A DNA stretch of 64,000 nucleotides from Mycolicibacter algericus DSM 45454 (GTDB taxonomy: Bacteria > Actinomycetota > Actinomycetes > Mycobacteriales > Mycobacteriaceae), in assembly GCF_002086455.1 (NCBI RefSeq), contig NZ_MVHC01000004.1, forward strand, positions 124,001 to 188,000. The letters run 5' to 3'. The notes below the pieces were generated by a model. It searched no databases, had not been told where the DNA came from, and worked only from the letters and a program-made list of their open reading frames with translations. This document shows positions 27,910 through 42,279 of the stretch, one piece after another. A program made the position numbers and the translations under genes. Each line of letters opens with the position of its first letter. Within the stretch, counting starts at the first letter, position 1.

Positions 27910-28703
27910 CAAGACTCGACGGCGGAGAGGCGAAGCTGGGCCGCCGGATCAACTGCGGCACCTGACCGGCTGGATACCGAACCCGCCGGGGCGCTGGCCC
28001 CGACCGGCGCATGCAGTTGCGCGCTTTCCAGCAGCCGCTCCAGCGCCGCCTCCACCTCCGCCTTCCAGCCCAGCCCCTTGTCGAGCTCCAGCCGCAGCCG
28101 GGGGAAGTATCGGTGCGGTGCCACCACGGTGAACCCGACACCGGTCAAGAAGTCGGCTTCGATGATGCAGTGCTCCACCGTGCAGTCACCGACGGCCTCG
28201 AGCACCGGTGCGACATCCGGCGGCACATTGCGTGGATCCAGCAAGTCGCCGACGGCTGCCGTCCGGCCGAATGCCTCCAGGGCGCGGACGCCGCGGCGTA
28301 TCAGTTCCTCGACCGCTCCGGCGATCAGTTCCCGCGGCAGGCCGTCGGCCATCGGCGCCGGCTCGACCCCGATGGAAGTCAACAGCACCGCGTCGGCTGA
28401 CACCGGTGCGGTCGGGAACCGGTGCGCCCGCGGCACCGCGCGGGGCGGGGCGTAAAGCACATAACCCAGGCACGGCGATTCGTCTGCTCCCCCGGCTGCA
28501 GCCGATGGCGTGGCGACCTGCCCGCAGCATCCCCACTCCAGCATCACCATCGACAGCCAGGCTTCCTTCTCGAACTCCGGATCCGAGAGGTGGTCGTCGC
28601 GGCCGAGGGTGGCCGGATCCACTTCCCAGAACACGCACCGGCGTGCGTGCTTGGGAAGCTGCTCGAAGCCCTCGAGCCTCAGCGGTGCGATTCGGACAGA
28701 CAC
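27906..28703 (-). CDS. Conserved hypothetical protein (Rv3916c-like)
   Basis: A 265-aa cytoplasmic protein found beside cwlM and parB in mycobacteria; possibly a distant GNAT-like fold (GYVLYAPPRAVPRAHRFP, then VEHCIIEADFLTGVGFTVVAPH), but no catalytic motif can be named. Start: GTG at 28703 (VSVRIAPLRLEGFEQLPKHARRCVFWEVDP region), with a GGGAG ribosome-binding site 4 nt upstream. It includes HARRCVFWE and LSMVMLEWGCCGQ with vicinal cysteines. The C-terminal 40 residues are Ala/Ser-rich. Convergent and overlapping with cwlM; separated from parB by 234 bp. Confidence 0.82.
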   Translation of the reverse strand: MSVRIAPLRLEGFEQLPKHARRCVFWEVDPATLGRDDHLSDPEFEKEAWLSMVMLEWGCCGQVATPSAAAGGADESPCLGYVLYAPPRAVPRAHRFPTAPVSADAVLLTSIGVEPAPMADGLPRELIAGAVEELIRRGVRALEAFGRTAAVGDLLDPRNVPPDVAPVLEAVGDCTVEHCIIEADFLTGVGFTVVAPHRYFPRLRLELDKGLGWKAEVEAALERLLESAQLHAPVGASAPAGSVSSRSGAAVDPAAQLRLSAVESC

Positions 28704-28725
28704 TGAACTCCCGGTCTCAACCCGT

Positions 28726-28743
28726 GCTGCCACCGACGGCAGC
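28726..28743 (-). terminator. Hairpin between parB and Rv3916c-like gene
   Basis: GCTGCC (28726-28731) and GGCAGC (28738-28743) form a 6-bp stem with a 6-nt loop, 22 bp upstream of the Rv3916c-like start and downstream of parB on the minus strand. No T-run. A second 13-nt palindrome CGTCACAGTGACG lies at 28876-28888. Either may be a weak terminator or a regulator site; the evidence is structural only. Confidence 0.3.
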
Positions 28744-28937
28744 CCCTTAAGGATAGGAGCGTCGAGCCGCCCGACGCCACCATCGGCACCAACCGGCCTC
28801 GCCGCGCCACCAAAATACGAAAGTCCTTGCCGTTCAGCACAATTGGCCCGTCGCCTTGCCGACGCATCGCTTTACCGTCACAGTGACGTAATTGCCGTGT
28901 GCCATTGGACCTGGCCCGACACCGGTTCAATCGGTCT

Positions 28938-29939
28938 TCAACCGGCCGACGAGCTCATCAGCGCGACGATGCGCTGCAAGTCGTCGACGGACCCGAATTC
29001 CACCACGATCTTGCCTTTGCGCTTACCGAGGCTGACCGTCACGCGGGTGTCGAAGGCGCTCGACAGCCGTTCGGCGACGTCCTGCAGACCGGGCATGTGG
29101 ATCGGCTTGCGGCGCGGCGCCACCGGTGTGGAGGTGTCGCCGCGATTGGCCAGCGTGACCGCCTCCTCGGTCGCCCGCACCGACAGCCCCTCGGCGACGA
29201 TCCGGGCCGCCAGCTGCTCCTGCGCCTCCGAACCGTCCTCCAGCGACAACAGGGCACGGGCATGGCCGGCCGACAACACCCCGGCGGCCACCCTGCGCTG
29301 GACGGCGATCGGCAGCCGCAGCAGCCGGATCATGTTGGTCACCAACGGTCGCGACCGGCCGAGGCGGGCCGCCAGTTCATCGTGGGTGACCCCGAACTCG
29401 TCGAGCAGCTGTTGGTAGGCCGCCGCCTCTTCCAACGGATTGAGCTGTACCCGGTGAATGTTCTCCAGCAGGGCGTCGCGCAGCAGATTGTCGTCGTCGG
29501 TTTCCCGCACGATCGCCGGGATCGCCTCCAGGCCGGCCTGCTGGGAAGCACGCCAGCGCCGCTCCCCCATCACCAACTGGTAGCGCGCCGCGCCGGGTGC
29601 GGCCCCCGGTAGTGCCCGCACCACGATCGGCTGCATCAGCCCGAACTCGCGGATCGAGTGCACCAGTTCGGCCAGCGCCTCGTCGTCGAAGACCTGCCGC
29701 GGCTGGCGCGGGTTGGGCTCGATGTCGGCCGGACTGATCTCGCGGTAGACCGCTCCGACTTCGGCGGCCTTCGCCGGGGTGGCCCCACCCAGGACCACGT
29801 CCGCCGCGGCGTCACCCATCCGGGGCCCCATGCCGGCGCCCCGGTCGGCCGTGGTGCCCGCCCCGTCAGCGGGGCCGGTGGGGATGAGCGATGCCAGGCC
29901 GCGGCCCAAGCCGCCCTTCTTACGCGACGGTCCGGTCAT
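28938..29939 (-). CDS. parB: Chromosome partitioning protein ParB
   Basis: Binds parS, spreads as a CTP-dependent sliding clamp and builds the origin segregation complex; 333 aa. A conserved basic N-terminal [10 protein letters not shown] box (contact with ParA) is followed by the CTPase fold ([33 protein letters not shown]), the HTH parS reader ([27 protein letters not shown] in two blocks), and a C-terminal dimer domain ([18 protein letters not shown]). Start ATG with AAGGAAC upstream. It follows parA with a 51-bp gap in the same operon; four parS sites lie within 2 kb upstream. Confidence 0.96.
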   Translation of the reverse strand: MTGPSRKKGGLGRGLASLIPTGPADGAGTTADRGAGMGPRMGDAAADVVLGGATPAKAAEVGAVYREISPADIEPNPRQPRQVFDDEALAELVHSIREFGLMQPIVVRALPGAAPGAARYQLVMGERRWRASQQAGLEAIPAIVRETDDDNLLRDALLENIHRVQLNPLEEAAAYQQLLDEFGVTHDELAARLGRSRPLVTNMIRLLRLPIAVQRRVAAGVLSAGHARALLSLEDGSEAQEQLAARIVAEGLSVRATEEAVTLANRGDTSTPVAPRRKPIHMPGLQDVAERLSSAFDTRVTVSLGKRKGKIVVEFGSVDDLQRIVALMSSSAG

Positions 29940-29990
29940 TTGCGTTGTTCCTTCTTGCTGAGAGTGCTTTCTTCTTGCCGACGACGGTCA

Positions 29991-31747
<1,757 letters not shown>

Positions 31748-31780
31748 TTACCCGGATGTAATTCCGGCGGTACCTACCCG

Positions 31781-32362
31781 CTAGTCCCGCCGAACGACGA
31801 CCCGGCGTGACGGCTCCACACCCTGGCTCTCGCTGTGTACGCCTGCGACGGCAGCCACCGCATCGTGGACGATCTTACGTTCGAACGGGCTCATCGGGGC
31901 CAGTTCCTCGTCGTCGCCGCTTTCCAGCACCCGCCGGGCGACCTCGTCACCCAATGCGGTCAAGTCGTCGCGGCGCCGCCGACGCCAGCCGGCGATGTCG
32001 AGCATCAACCGGCTGCGCTCTCCGGTCTTCTGGTGCACCGCCAGCCGGGTCAGCTCCTGCAGCGCGTCGAGTACCTCGCCCTTGCGGCCCACCAGCTTGG
32101 TGAGGTCGGTTCCGCCGTCGATGCTCACGACCGCGCGGCGGCCCTCGACGTCGAGATCGATGTCACCATCGAAGTCCAACAGGTCGAGCAATTCCTCCAG
32201 ATAGTCGCCGGCGATCTCTCCCTCGGCCACCAACCGGTCTTCGAGATCAACAGCGGGCGTCGCCGGGGCCGCTCCACCGTCCTCGGTCTCCGGCTCGCCC
32301 GCAGTCTCCACCGCGCCGTACTCCGTGGTCTCCGCGTCGTTCGTGTCGGTCATGTCGGTCAT
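31781..32362 (-). CDS. jag: Jag/KhpB-type RNA-binding protein (KH and R3H domains)
   Basis: A 193-aa cytoplasmic RNA-binding protein (Rv3920c-like). An acidic N-terminus, a Jag-N-like segment, KH domain with the GxxG-type loop VGRKGEVLDALQELTRLAV, then R3H motif in MSPFERKIVHDAVAAVAGVHSESQG (the R3H arginine and histidine are visible) and the closing EPSRRVVVRRD. Start ATG 32362 behind GGAGGGAG; a second in-frame ATG three codons on. It lies between yidC and rsmG in the universal rnpA-yidD-yidC-jag-rsmG order. In other bacteria KhpB controls division and wall synthesis mRNAs. Confidence 0.92.
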   Translation of the reverse strand: MTDMTDTNDAETTEYGAVETAGEPETEDGGAAPATPAVDLEDRLVAEGEIAGDYLEELLDLLDFDGDIDLDVEGRRAVVSIDGGTDLTKLVGRKGEVLDALQELTRLAVHQKTGERSRLMLDIAGWRRRRRDDLTALGDEVARRVLESGDDEELAPMSPFERKIVHDAVAAVAGVHSESQGVEPSRRVVVRRD

Positions 32363-32418
32363 GTCGTCTCCCTCCGTGCCCGGCTGCTCACGCGCCGGAT
32401 GGCTTGGTGGCGGTGGGA

Positions 32419-33519
32419 TCACCGCTTGCGTTTCTTCGGCTTCGCGCCGGCGCCAGGGCGGCTACCGCGCGCAGCGGGCCGGCCCGGGTTTCGTTTGACC
32501 GCGTCGGCTTTGGCGGGCTCCCCGCCGGCGGCTTCGGTCACCGCATCGGTGGCGGTCGGCTGCTCGGATTCTGTAGCACTGTCGGCATCCGCGGCCGCCG
32601 TGCGACCGGCTCGCTTGGGCTTGGCCCCGGGCGCCGGCGCGTTCGCAGCGCGTCGCCGCAGCGCTTCCTCCTTCTTCTCCTCGTCCTCCTTGGCGATCAA
32701 GCCGAACACGTAGTGCTGCTGGGCGAACGTCCAGATGTTGTTGGAGAACCAGTACAAGATGATCGCCAGCGGCAAGAACGGCCCGCCGACCACCACGCCG
32801 AGCGGGAACACGTACAGCGCGAGTTTGTTCATCATCGCGGTCTGCGGGTTCGCGGCCGCTTCCGGGCTCTGTCGCGCCACCGATGCCCGGCTGTTGAAGT
32901 AGGTCGCGATGCCGGCCGCGATCATGATCGGCACACCCACCGCGATCACCGAGACCCGGTTGAACTCGGCGAAGGCGTCCAACCCGGTGCGTTGGATCAT
33001 CGTCGCACCCAGTGGCGCTCCGAACAGGTTCGCGTCCAGGAAGTTGCCCACGTCGGCGGTGCTGAAGAAGTAGTTGCCCAGCTGCCGGTTCAGGTCCGGT
33101 GACAGGCCCAGCTGGCCGATCCCGGTGCTGGTGCGGTTGAACGAGCGCAACACATGGAACAGGCCCAGGAACACCGGCAGCTGCGCCAGCATCGGCAGAC
33201 AGCCCAAGATCGGGTTGAAGCCGTGCTCCCGCTGCAGCTTCTGCATCTCCATCGCCATCTTCTGGCGATCTTTGCCGTACTTCTTCTGCAACGCCTTGAT
33301 CTGCGGCTGCAGCTCCTGCATCTGCCGCGTGGTGCGGATCTGCTTGACGAACGGCTTGTAGAGCAGCGCCCGCAACGTGAAGACCAGGAACATCACCGAC
33401 AGCGCCCAGGTGAAGAAGTTCGCCGGACCGAGCACCAGGCCAAAAGCCTTGTACCACAACCACATAATCCCCGACACCGGGTAGTACACGTAGTCCAGAC
33501 TCTGGGGATCAAAGGACAC
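32419..33519 (-). CDS. yidC: Membrane protein insertase YidC
   Basis: Inserts and folds inner-membrane proteins, alone or with SecYEG; 366 aa from GTG 33519, the same length as the M. tuberculosis protein. An upstream GTG at 33528 is in frame but sits directly on the GGAGGG box; the chosen start is 8 nt from it. First helix [20 protein letters not shown], a second long helix with the conserved Arg of the hydrophilic groove in [23 protein letters not shown] (as blocks), the [17 protein letters not shown] helix, and [20 protein letters not shown]. The C-terminal 90 residues are charged and end KPKKRKR. It overlaps yidD by 11 nt. Confidence 0.95.
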   Translation of the reverse strand: MSFDPQSLDYVYYPVSGIMWLWYKAFGLVLGPANFFTWALSVMFLVFTLRALLYKPFVKQIRTTRQMQELQPQIKALQKKYGKDRQKMAMEMQKLQREHGFNPILGCLPMLAQLPVFLGLFHVLRSFNRTSTGIGQLGLSPDLNRQLGNYFFSTADVGNFLDANLFGAPLGATMIQRTGLDAFAEFNRVSVIAVGVPIMIAAGIATYFNSRASVARQSPEAAANPQTAMMNKLALYVFPLGVVVGGPFLPLAIILYWFSNNIWTFAQQHYVFGLIAKEDEEKKEEALRRRAANAPAPGAKPKRAGRTAAADADSATESEQPTATDAVTEAAGGEPAKADAVKRNPGRPAARGSRPGAGAKPKKRKR

Positions 33520-33826
33520 TGCGTTCACCCTCCGCTCGGTTGTCCGAGGCGTTCCCGGACGGGCAGCCGCAGCCGGCGCCATCCTGGGACCGCTCCGGTA
33601 TCGGATCCCAGCCACCTTGATGCCACGGACCACACTTTGCCAGGCGCACCGCTGCCAGCCAGCTGCCCCGGATCAGCCCATACTCGCTCAAGGCGTCCAC
33701 CGCGTACTGGCTGCACGTCGGCATGAACCGACAACTCGGTAGCCGCAACGGGGAGATCAAGTGCCGGTAGAGCTGGATGACGAAGATCAGTCCGCGGACC
33801 GGAGCCGCTGCGACACCGTGGTTCAC
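33509..33826 (-). CDS. yidD: YidD membrane-insertion efficiency factor
   Basis: Small membrane-associated protein of 105 aa that aids YidC-dependent insertion. The family core is unmistakable: [41 protein letters not shown], and [12 protein letters not shown]. Start GTG 33826, since it makes a GTGA overlap with the rnpA stop; an earlier frame is open but lacks homology. C-terminus extends about 25 residues past PIP and is Cys/Gly-rich. Operon: rpmH-rnpA-yidD-yidC. Confidence 0.93.
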   Translation of the reverse strand: MNHGVAAAPVRGLIFVIQLYRHLISPLRLPSCRFMPTCSQYAVDALSEYGLIRGSWLAAVRLAKCGPWHQGGWDPIPERSQDGAGCGCPSGNASDNRAEGERSVL

Positions 33827-34203
33827 CGCGCCACACCCCCCGCCCGGTGCACCGCCTGCAACCCGGCACACAATTGCGCACGGAGTGCCGCCGATTTCGC
33901 CCCGCTACTGGAGGGCAACGCCCGGATCACCAACCGTTCGCCCGGGTGCAGATCGCCCAGCACGTCGCGGGCCACATGACGCAACCGGCGGGCCACCCGG
34001 TGTCGATCGACGGCTGAGCCCACCGACTTGGCGATGATCAACCCGACCTGCGGGGACGCCTCGGCCACGTCGAGGGTATCGATCTGCCGGTCGTCGACAA
34101 CTCGGCTGTAGACGACGACATCTGGCTGCACCGCCCTGCGGCCGTGCTTGACGGTCGCACCGAAATCAGCCGACCGTCTCATCCGGTAGTGAGACGGAAG
34201 CAC
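33823..34203 (-). CDS. rnpA: Ribonuclease P protein component
   Basis: Basic protein that helps the RNase P RNA cleave tRNA 5' leaders; 126 aa. The RNP motif [22 protein letters not shown] (in two blocks [11 protein letters not shown] and [10 protein letters not shown]) is intact, and the N-terminus [19 protein letters not shown] matches the family. Start: GTG 34203. It lies 16 bp after rpmH and overlaps yidD. The middle segment [18 protein letters not shown] is a small insertion relative to short homologues. Confidence 0.94.
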   Translation of the reverse strand: MLPSHYRMRRSADFGATVKHGRRAVQPDVVVYSRVVDDRQIDTLDVAEASPQVGLIIAKSVGSAVDRHRVARRLRHVARDVLGDLHPGERLVIRALPSSSGAKSAALRAQLCAGLQAVHRAGGVAR

Positions 34204-34219
34204 CGCCGCGCTACCCGTC

Positions 34220-34363
34220 TCAAGCAGTCAGCGAGCGCCGGCCCTTGCGACGCCGACCCGTGACGATCGCGCGGCCCGCGCGCGTACGCATCCGCAGGCG
34301 AAACCCGTGCACCCGGGCCCGACGTCGGTTGTTCGGCTGGAAGGTCCGCTTGCCCTTGGCCAC
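34220..34363 (-). CDS. rpmH: 50S ribosomal protein L34
   Basis: 47-aa ribosomal protein of the large subunit: begins [12 protein letters not shown], continues [19 protein letters not shown] and ends [10 protein letters not shown], the actinobacterial L34 pattern. GTG start at 34363 with AAGGAGAG upstream. Divergent from dnaA over 610 bp. Confidence 0.96.
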
Positions 34364-34973
34364 GGCACACTCTCCTTGTTGCGTCTTGCGCCGCGTCTGC
34401 CCGACACACCGGAAGCCCGTTGTGCCTGCCGCACGCGACGCACTCGGTAAGCTCGGTGAACTTCTGCGTCTTGCTGGTAACCGGCGCGGTCTCCGGCCAA
34501 GAGCCGGTCGCTGCCGTATCGCCGACGTTCGGGCGACTGTTCGAGGGTACTGACGCAGGTTCGCCGGGTCAAACCCGCCACCGCCTCCTTCCGCAGCGGG
34601 CCGAGCAGCCCCTGGCGACCGGATGAAATCAAGCCCATTATTCACAGTGGTCACACCCGCCACGGGCGTCGTGGGTGCGTTCGTTTTCGGCCCATTCATC
34701 TGGCAGAAACGAGTGGTCGCCTGCCCGGAAACCTGTTAGCTTGCTTGCCAGCGCCGTTTCGCAACTGAAGCGGTTTCGGCCGTAATCGAAGAGCACCAAC
34801 CGGCCGGCGCTTCAGGTGTCGCCTGACAATCTGGAGTGGCCGTTGCCGAGCAACTGGCCTGGAGGGCCTCAACGGGGTATCCGCACCTCATCCACACCTG
34901 TGGATAACTGTGTGGATAGCATGTCACCGCACGGGATCCGTGCACCACGACTTCGAGCCAGGGGGATGGGGCA
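34364..34973. other. rpmH-dnaA intergenic region with divergent promoters and DnaA boxes
   Basis: 610 bp without a convincing gene. It must hold the rpmH promoter on the left and the dnaA promoter on the right. DnaA-box-like 9-mers occur at 34638-34646 (TTATTCACA, one mismatch to TTATCCACA), and as a cluster just before dnaA: 34888-34896 (TCATCCACA), 34899-34907 (perfect TTATCCACA on the minus strand), 34911-34919 (CTATCCACA on the minus strand). The cluster, 55-85 bp before the start codon, suggests DnaA autoregulation. In mycobacteria the replication origin itself is on the other side of dnaA. Confidence 0.75.
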
Positions 34974-36449
34974 TTGACCGATGACCCCGGGACGGCGTTC
35001 CTCACCCTGTGGGACGAGGTCGTTGCGGAACTCAACGGTGAAGCCGGCGCACCCGACGGCGCAGCGCCGCTCCTGACCCCCCAGCAGAAGGCCTGGCTCA
35101 ATCTCGTCCACCCGTTGGCGATCGTCGAGGGCTTCGCGTTGCTCGCGGTGCCCAGCAGTTTCGTCCAGAACGAGATCGAACGGCACCTGCGCACCCAGAT
35201 CACCGCCGCCTTGAGCCGTCGTCTCGGACACGACATCGAACTCGGCGTCCGCATCGCCCCTGCCCCGGCCGACGACACCACCGCCTCGTCGGGCCCAGAC
35301 GGTGCTGCCCCATCTCGCGTCAGCGACGATGACGAAGACGACGACACCCCCGACGTCGAATACGACTGGCCGAACTACTTCACCGAGCGCCCCAGTGATG
35401 ATTCGGCCACCGCCGACGGCGCCAGCCTCAACCGGCGCTACACCTTCGACACGTTCGTCATCGGTACCTCCAACCGATTCGCGCACGCCGCTGCCCTGGC
35501 CATCGCCGAGGCGCCCGCGCGTGCCTACAACCCGTTGTTCATCTGGGGTGAGTCCGGTCTGGGCAAAACCCACCTGCTGCACGCCGCCGGCAACTACACC
35601 CAGCGGCTGTTTCCCGGGATGCGCGTCAAGTACGTCTCGACCGAAGAGTTCACCAACGACTTCATCAACTCGCTGCGCGACGATCGCAAGGTCGCGTTCA
35701 AGCGCAGCTACCGCGACATCGATGTCCTACTCGTGGACGACATCCAGTTCATTGAGGGCAAAGAAGGTATCCAGGAGGAGTTCTTCCATACCTTCAACAC
35801 GTTGCACAACGCCAACAAGCAGATCGTGATCACCTCCGACCGGGCACCCAAACAGCTAGCCACCCTGGAAGATCGGCTGCGCACCCGGTTCGAGTGGGGG
35901 CTGATCACCGATGTCCAGCCACCCGACCTGGAGACCCGGATCGCGATTCTGCGCAAGAAGGCGCAGATGGAGCGGCTGGACGTTCCCGGGGACGTGCTGG
36001 AGTTGATCGCCACCAGCATCGAACGCAACATCCGTGAACTGGAGGGGGCGCTGATCCGCGTCACCGCATTCGCCTCGCTGAACAAGACGCCGATCGACCG
36101 GGCGCTGGCCGAGATCGTGCTGCGTGACCTGATCGCCGATGCCAGCACGATGCAGATCAGTGCCGCGATCATCATGGCGGTGATCGCCGAGTACTTCGAC
36201 ACCAGCATCGAGGAGCTGCGCGGCCCCGGCAAGACCCGCCCCCTGGCCCAGTCTCGGCAGATCGCCATGTACCTGTGCCGGGAGCTCACCGACCTGTCGC
36301 TGCCCAAGATCGGTCAGGCCTTCGGCCGCGACCACACCACCGTGATGTACGCCGAACGTAAGATCCGCGGCGAGATGGCCGAGCGCCGCGAGGTCTTCGA
36401 TCAGGTCAAAGAGCTGACCACCCGCATCCGGCAGCGCGCTAAGCGCTGA
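34974..36449 (+). CDS. dnaA: Chromosomal replication initiator DnaA
   Basis: Binds DnaA boxes in oriC, opens the duplex and loads the helicase; 491 aa. Domain I about 1-90 ([26 protein letters not shown] as blocks), an acidic domain II linker ([11 protein letters not shown]), AAA+ domain III with Walker [10 protein letters not shown], Walker B LLVDDIQF, sensor/arginine finger region ([10 protein letters not shown]), and domain IV DNA-reader with [14 protein letters not shown]. The start is TTG 34974 (MTDDPG), as in M. tuberculosis, with AGGGGGATGGGG upstream. The N-terminus and all catalytic residues are intact. oriC lies immediately downstream. Confidence 0.97.
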   Translation: MTDDPGTAFLTLWDEVVAELNGEAGAPDGAAPLLTPQQKAWLNLVHPLAIVEGFALLAVPSSFVQNEIERHLRTQITAALSRRLGHDIELGVRIAPAPADDTTASSGPDGAAPSRVSDDDEDDDTPDVEYDWPNYFTERPSDDSATADGASLNRRYTFDTFVIGTSNRFAHAAALAIAEAPARAYNPLFIWGESGLGKTHLLHAAGNYTQRLFPGMRVKYVSTEEFTNDFINSLRDDRKVAFKRSYRDIDVLLVDDIQFIEGKEGIQEEFFHTFNTLHNANKQIVITSDRAPKQLATLEDRLRTRFEWGLITDVQPPDLETRIAILRKKAQMERLDVPGDVLELIATSIERNIRELEGALIRVTAFASLNKTPIDRALAEIVLRDLIADASTMQISAAIIMAVIAEYFDTSIEELRGPGKTRPLAQSRQIAMYLCRELTDLSLPKIGQAFGRDHTTVMYAERKIRGEMAERREVFDQVKELTTRIRQRAKR

Positions 36450-36992
36450 AATCCCCGGGCCGGCCCCCCACTTCCCGGCACTTCTTGCAAAAAACTTCCG
36501 ACCCACTCGCACCACCCGTTACGGCCGCTGCCTGTGGATACCGCTGCGGACAACCTGTCCACCATCCGGTGACGAACCGGCCGGGGATACACAGCCGCTG
36601 TTCCATACACAACCGCCCCGCTGCCGCCCGGCGTGTTATTCACCACTGGTCCCCAACCCGATCGCCCCGTTCAGCAGCGACGATGCCGTGTTGTACCCAA
36701 CATGCACAGGCCTTACTACTAATACTGAGTTCTCTTCATCGGTTTCCCTTCAAAAACAGCCGTTGGGGATTCGCACCCAGCCGGACTGTTCACAACCACG
36801 CATCGCCCACCCCGACCGGAACGTCGGGGCAACCATGGGTGTCCCCGATTAACTTTCCCGGAGGGCTTCTAGGCTCTACGGTTGGTGACCTACCGCCCTT
36901 GCGCTTTCGTCGAGGGCGTTGCACGGCCGCAGGTGGGATGTTCACCGGTCGCCGCGGGGTAGAGCTCGATAACGGGGTGACGAGAGGACGCT
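36450..36992. other. oriC: Replication origin oriC (dnaA-dnaN intergenic region)
   Basis: 543 bp between dnaA and dnaN, the established oriC position in mycobacteria. Degenerate DnaA boxes (consensus TTGTCCACA/TTATCCACA): 36533-36541 (GTATCCACA on the minus strand), 36545-36553 (TTGTCCGCA on the minus strand), 36555-36563 (CTGTCCACC), 36636-36644 (TTATTCACC), 36691-36699 (TTGTACCCA), 36786-36794 (CTGTTCACA). An AT-rich stretch at about 36711-36757 (CTTACTACTAATACTGAG onward) is the best unwinding-element candidate. The dnaN promoter must lie in the last ~150 bp; a GAGAGGA box precedes dnaN. No gene was seen. Confidence 0.85.
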
Positions 36993-38189
36993 ATGGACGC
37001 GGCGACCACAAACGCGGGTCTGACCGACTTGAGATTCCGCCTGGACCGGGATGACTTTGCGGATGCGGTGGCGTGGGTGGCGAAATCCCTGCCGGCGCGG
37101 CCCACCGTGCCGTTGTTGGCCGGAGTGCTGCTGACCGGGGCCGACAACGGCTTGACGGTTTCCGGGTTCGATTACGAGGTCTCCGCAGAGGTCCAACTGG
37201 CGGCCGAGATCGCTTCGCCGGGAAATGTTTTGGTATCCGGACGGCTGCTGTCGGATATCACCAGGGCGCTGCCGGCCAAGCCGGTCGAGGTGCAGGTCGA
37301 AGCGACCCGGGTGGCGTTGACGTGCGGCAATGCCCGGTTCTCCCTGCCGACCATGACCGTCGAGGATTACCCCACGCTGCCGACGTTGCCCGAGGAGACC
37401 GGGATGTTGCCCGCGGACCTGTTCGCCGAAGCGATCGGCCAGGTCGCGGTGGCGGCCGGGCGGGATGACACGCTGCCGATGTTGACCGGTATCCGAGTCG
37501 AGATATCGGGCAACACAGTGGTTTTGGCCGCCACAGACCGGTTCCGTCTGGCGGTCCGCGAACTGACCTGGTCGGCGGCGCCGGGTACCGAAGCGGCGGT
37601 GCTGGTCCCGGCCAAGACGCTCGCGGAAGCCGCCAAGGCCAGCGGTGACGGCACCGAGGTGCATCTGGCCCTGGGTGCGGGCCCGTCGGTGGGTAGCGAA
37701 GGTCTGCTGGGCATCAGCAGTGCAGGCAAGCGCAGCACCACCCGATTGCTGGACGCCGAATTCCCGAAATTTCGCCAGCTGCTGCCCAGTGAACACCTTG
37801 CGGTCGCCACCATCGGGGTGGCGGAGCTGACCGAGGCGATCAAACGTGTCGCCCTGGTCGCCGACCGCGGCGCGCAGGTCCGCATGGAGTTGTCCGAGGG
37901 AACGCTGCGGTTGTCCGCCGGCGCGGAGGATGTCGGGCGCGCCGAGGAGGACCTGCCGGTCGACTTCGCCGGCGAGCCGCTGACCATCGCCTTCAACCCG
38001 ACCTATCTGACCGACGGGCTGAGCTCGCTGCACAGTGCGAAGGTCTCGATGGGATTCACCGATCCCAAGAAGCCGGCCGTGCTGCGACCGGCCGGTGACG
38101 ACGAGCCTGCGCTGAGCGGCGCGGGTCCGTTCCCGGCGGTACCGTCGGACTACGTCTACCTGTTGATGCCGGTTCGCCTGCCGGGCTGA
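36993..38189 (+). CDS. dnaN: DNA polymerase III beta sliding clamp
   Basis: Ring-shaped processivity factor of the replisome; 398 aa, three similar domains. Recognisable blocks: [33 protein letters not shown] at the start (as [13 protein letters not shown] and [11 protein letters not shown]), [34 protein letters not shown], and at the C-terminus [21 protein letters not shown] and [12 protein letters not shown]. Start ATG 36993. No gnd gene is present between dnaN and recF, unlike in M. smegmatis. Confidence 0.97.
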   Translation: MDAATTNAGLTDLRFRLDRDDFADAVAWVAKSLPARPTVPLLAGVLLTGADNGLTVSGFDYEVSAEVQLAAEIASPGNVLVSGRLLSDITRALPAKPVEVQVEATRVALTCGNARFSLPTMTVEDYPTLPTLPEETGMLPADLFAEAIGQVAVAAGRDDTLPMLTGIRVEISGNTVVLAATDRFRLAVRELTWSAAPGTEAAVLVPAKTLAEAAKASGDGTEVHLALGAGPSVGSEGLLGISSAGKRSTTRLLDAEFPKFRQLLPSEHLAVATIGVAELTEAIKRVALVADRGAQVRMELSEGTLRLSAGAEDVGRAEEDLPVDFAGEPLTIAFNPTYLTDGLSSLHSAKVSMGFTDPKKPAVLRPAGDDEPALSGAGPFPAVPSDYVYLLMPVRLPG

Positions 38190-38226
38190 CCGGCGCGGCC
38201 GCCACGACTGGAGGGGTGGTTTCGCG

Positions 38227-39387
38227 GTGTATGTCCGCCACCTGGGCCTGCGAGATTTTCGGTCCTGGGCGCACGTCGACCTCGAACTGGAGCCGGGCGC
38301 GACGGTACTGGTCGGTGCGAACGGCTATGGGAAAACCAATCTTGTTGAAGCGCTGTGGTATTCGGCGACCCTCGGGTCACATCGGGTGGCCACCGACGCC
38401 CCACTGATCAGATCCGGCGCCGAGCGTGCGGTGGTGTCGACCATCGTCGTCAACGAAGGCCGCGAGCTGGCTGTGGATCTGGAGATCGCCGCGGGGCGTG
38501 CCAACAAGGTCCGGCTCAACCGGGCCCCGGTGCGCCACGCCCGTGAGGTCGTCGGCGTGCTGCGAGCGGTGTTGTTCGCCCCGGAAGACCTGGCGCTGGT
38601 GCGCGGGGATCCCGGTGAGCGGCGGCGCTACCTCGACGAATTGGCCAGTGTACGCCGGCCGCGGGTCGCGGCGGTGCGTGCCGACTATGACAAGGTGCTG
38701 CGGCAGCGCACCGCCCTGCTCAAGAGCGCCTCGGGTGCGTTGTATCGCGGTGACCGGTCGGTGCTGGACACGCTCGACGTCTGGGATGCTCAGTTGGCAG
38801 CGCACGGCGCAGAGCTGATGGCCGCCCGGATCGAGCTGGTCGACCAGTTGGCTCCGGAAGTCGAAAAGGCCTATCAACTGCTTGCCCCGGGGACGAGGAC
38901 CGCGGCGGTTGCCTATCGCCCCAAATTGGAGGTTCCCGCCGAGGCGGCGAGTGCAGGCCCGGCCGAGCTGCAAGAGCTTCTGCTGGCGGAACTGGCGCAG
39001 CGGCGCCGCGCGGAATTGGAACGCGGTGTGTGCCTGGTCGGTCCCCACCGCGACGAGCTGGAACTGCGACTGGGCGACCGGCCGGTGAAAGGCTTTGCCA
39101 GCCACGGGGAATCGTGGTCGATGGCACTGTCGCTGCGGTTGGCGGCCTATCAACTGCTGCGCAGCGAAGGGGCCGAGCCGGTCTTACTGCTCGACGACGT
39201 GTTCGCCGAGCTGGACGCGGCTCGCCGCCGCGCACTCGCCGAGGTGGCCGCCGCCGCGGAGCAGGTGCTGATCACCGCCGCCGTCGCTGATGACGTGCCG
39301 GCGGACTGGCAGGCCCGCCAGATCGGGATCGCGGTGGCCGAGGACGACACCGGCAGGGTGTCGAAACTGATCGTGGCTGAGTCATGA
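38227..39387 (+). CDS. recF: Recombination mediator RecF
   Basis: SMC-like ATPase of 386 aa that loads RecA at gaps. Walker [15 protein letters not shown] near residue 35, the RecF helical arm in the middle, signature motif [15 protein letters not shown], Walker [18 protein letters not shown] start at 38227 ([14 protein letters not shown]), 37 bp after dnaN. Overlaps dciA by ATGA. Confidence 0.96.
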   Translation: MYVRHLGLRDFRSWAHVDLELEPGATVLVGANGYGKTNLVEALWYSATLGSHRVATDAPLIRSGAERAVVSTIVVNEGRELAVDLEIAAGRANKVRLNRAPVRHAREVVGVLRAVLFAPEDLALVRGDPGERRRYLDELASVRRPRVAAVRADYDKVLRQRTALLKSASGALYRGDRSVLDTLDVWDAQLAAHGAELMAARIELVDQLAPEVEKAYQLLAPGTRTAAVAYRPKLEVPAEAASAGPAELQELLLAELAQRRRAELERGVCLVGPHRDELELRLGDRPVKGFASHGESWSMALSLRLAAYQLLRSEGAEPVLLLDDVFAELDAARRRALAEVAAAAEQVLITAAVADDVPADWQARQIGIAVAEDDTGRVSKLIVAES

Positions 39388-39950
39388 GTGATTCGGAGCT
39401 GCCCGAGGTGCAACCACCGGCGCATCTGGCCGGGCTCACCGGCATGGATCTGGTCCGGCGGACGTTGGCCGAAGCGCGCGAAGCGGCGCGCAGCCAGGGC
39501 AAGGATGTCGGACAGGGGCGCCGCGCACCGTTACGCCGGCGGGCACCGGGGGGCGCGGGTGGCCGCCGCCGGTGGTCGGGGCCGGGACCGGATGCCCGCG
39601 ACCCGCAGACCTTGGGCGCTGCCACTCGCGACCTGGCGCAGTCCCGCGGCTGGTCGGCGCAGGTCGCCGAGGGCACGGTCCTGGGTCGATGGCGCTCGGT
39701 GGTCGGTGAAGACATCGCTTCTCACGCGACGCCGACCAGGCTGTCGCAGGGGGTGCTGAGCGTGTCGGCCGAATCGACGGCCTGGGCGACGCAGCTGCGG
39801 CTGGTGCAGAGTCAGCTGTTGGCCAAGATCGCCGCGGCCGTCGGTGAAGGGGTGGTGACAACGCTGAAGATCACCGGGCCCACCGCGCCGTCGTGGCGTA
39901 AGGGACCGCTGCACGTGTCGGGCCGCGGGCCGCGCGACACTTACGGATAG
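39384..39950 (+). CDS. dciA: DciA-type helicase operator (DUF721, Rv0004-like)
   Basis: A 188-aa protein. DUF721/DciA proteins replace DnaC/DnaI and help load the replicative helicase DnaB. An N-terminal tail ([20 protein letters not shown]) and Arg/Gly-rich linker precede the conserved core ([51 protein letters not shown] as blocks), ending with the [14 protein letters not shown] tail. ATG overlaps the recF stop. Its place between recF and gyrB is standard for actinobacteria. Confidence 0.93.
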   Translation: MSDSELPEVQPPAHLAGLTGMDLVRRTLAEAREAARSQGKDVGQGRRAPLRRRAPGGAGGRRRWSGPGPDARDPQTLGAATRDLAQSRGWSAQVAEGTVLGRWRSVVGEDIASHATPTRLSQGVLSVSAESTAWATQLRLVQSQLLAKIAAAVGEGVVTTLKITGPTAPSWRKGPLHVSGRGPRDTYG

Positions 39951-40092
39951 TCCGGCACGGGCCCGCCGACACCCGGACGAGCCGCGCCTCAGAGCCCCTA
40001 CGAGCACAAAAATCGCTCTGGCCACCGGCCGGACACATGGTCGACCGCGATATCGGCGTCACGGCGCAACCAGATGGGTGGAAACGCCCTGA

Positions 40093-42219
<2,127 letters not shown>

Positions 42220-42279
42220 GGATGTGTCGCGACGCCGGCGCCATCCGACCTGCCTGACCGCTGACTGAACGAGGAACAG

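Noticed and set aside
38190..38226. Room for gnd between dnaN and recF
   Set aside because: Only 37 bp; the gene is absent here, as in M. tuberculosis.
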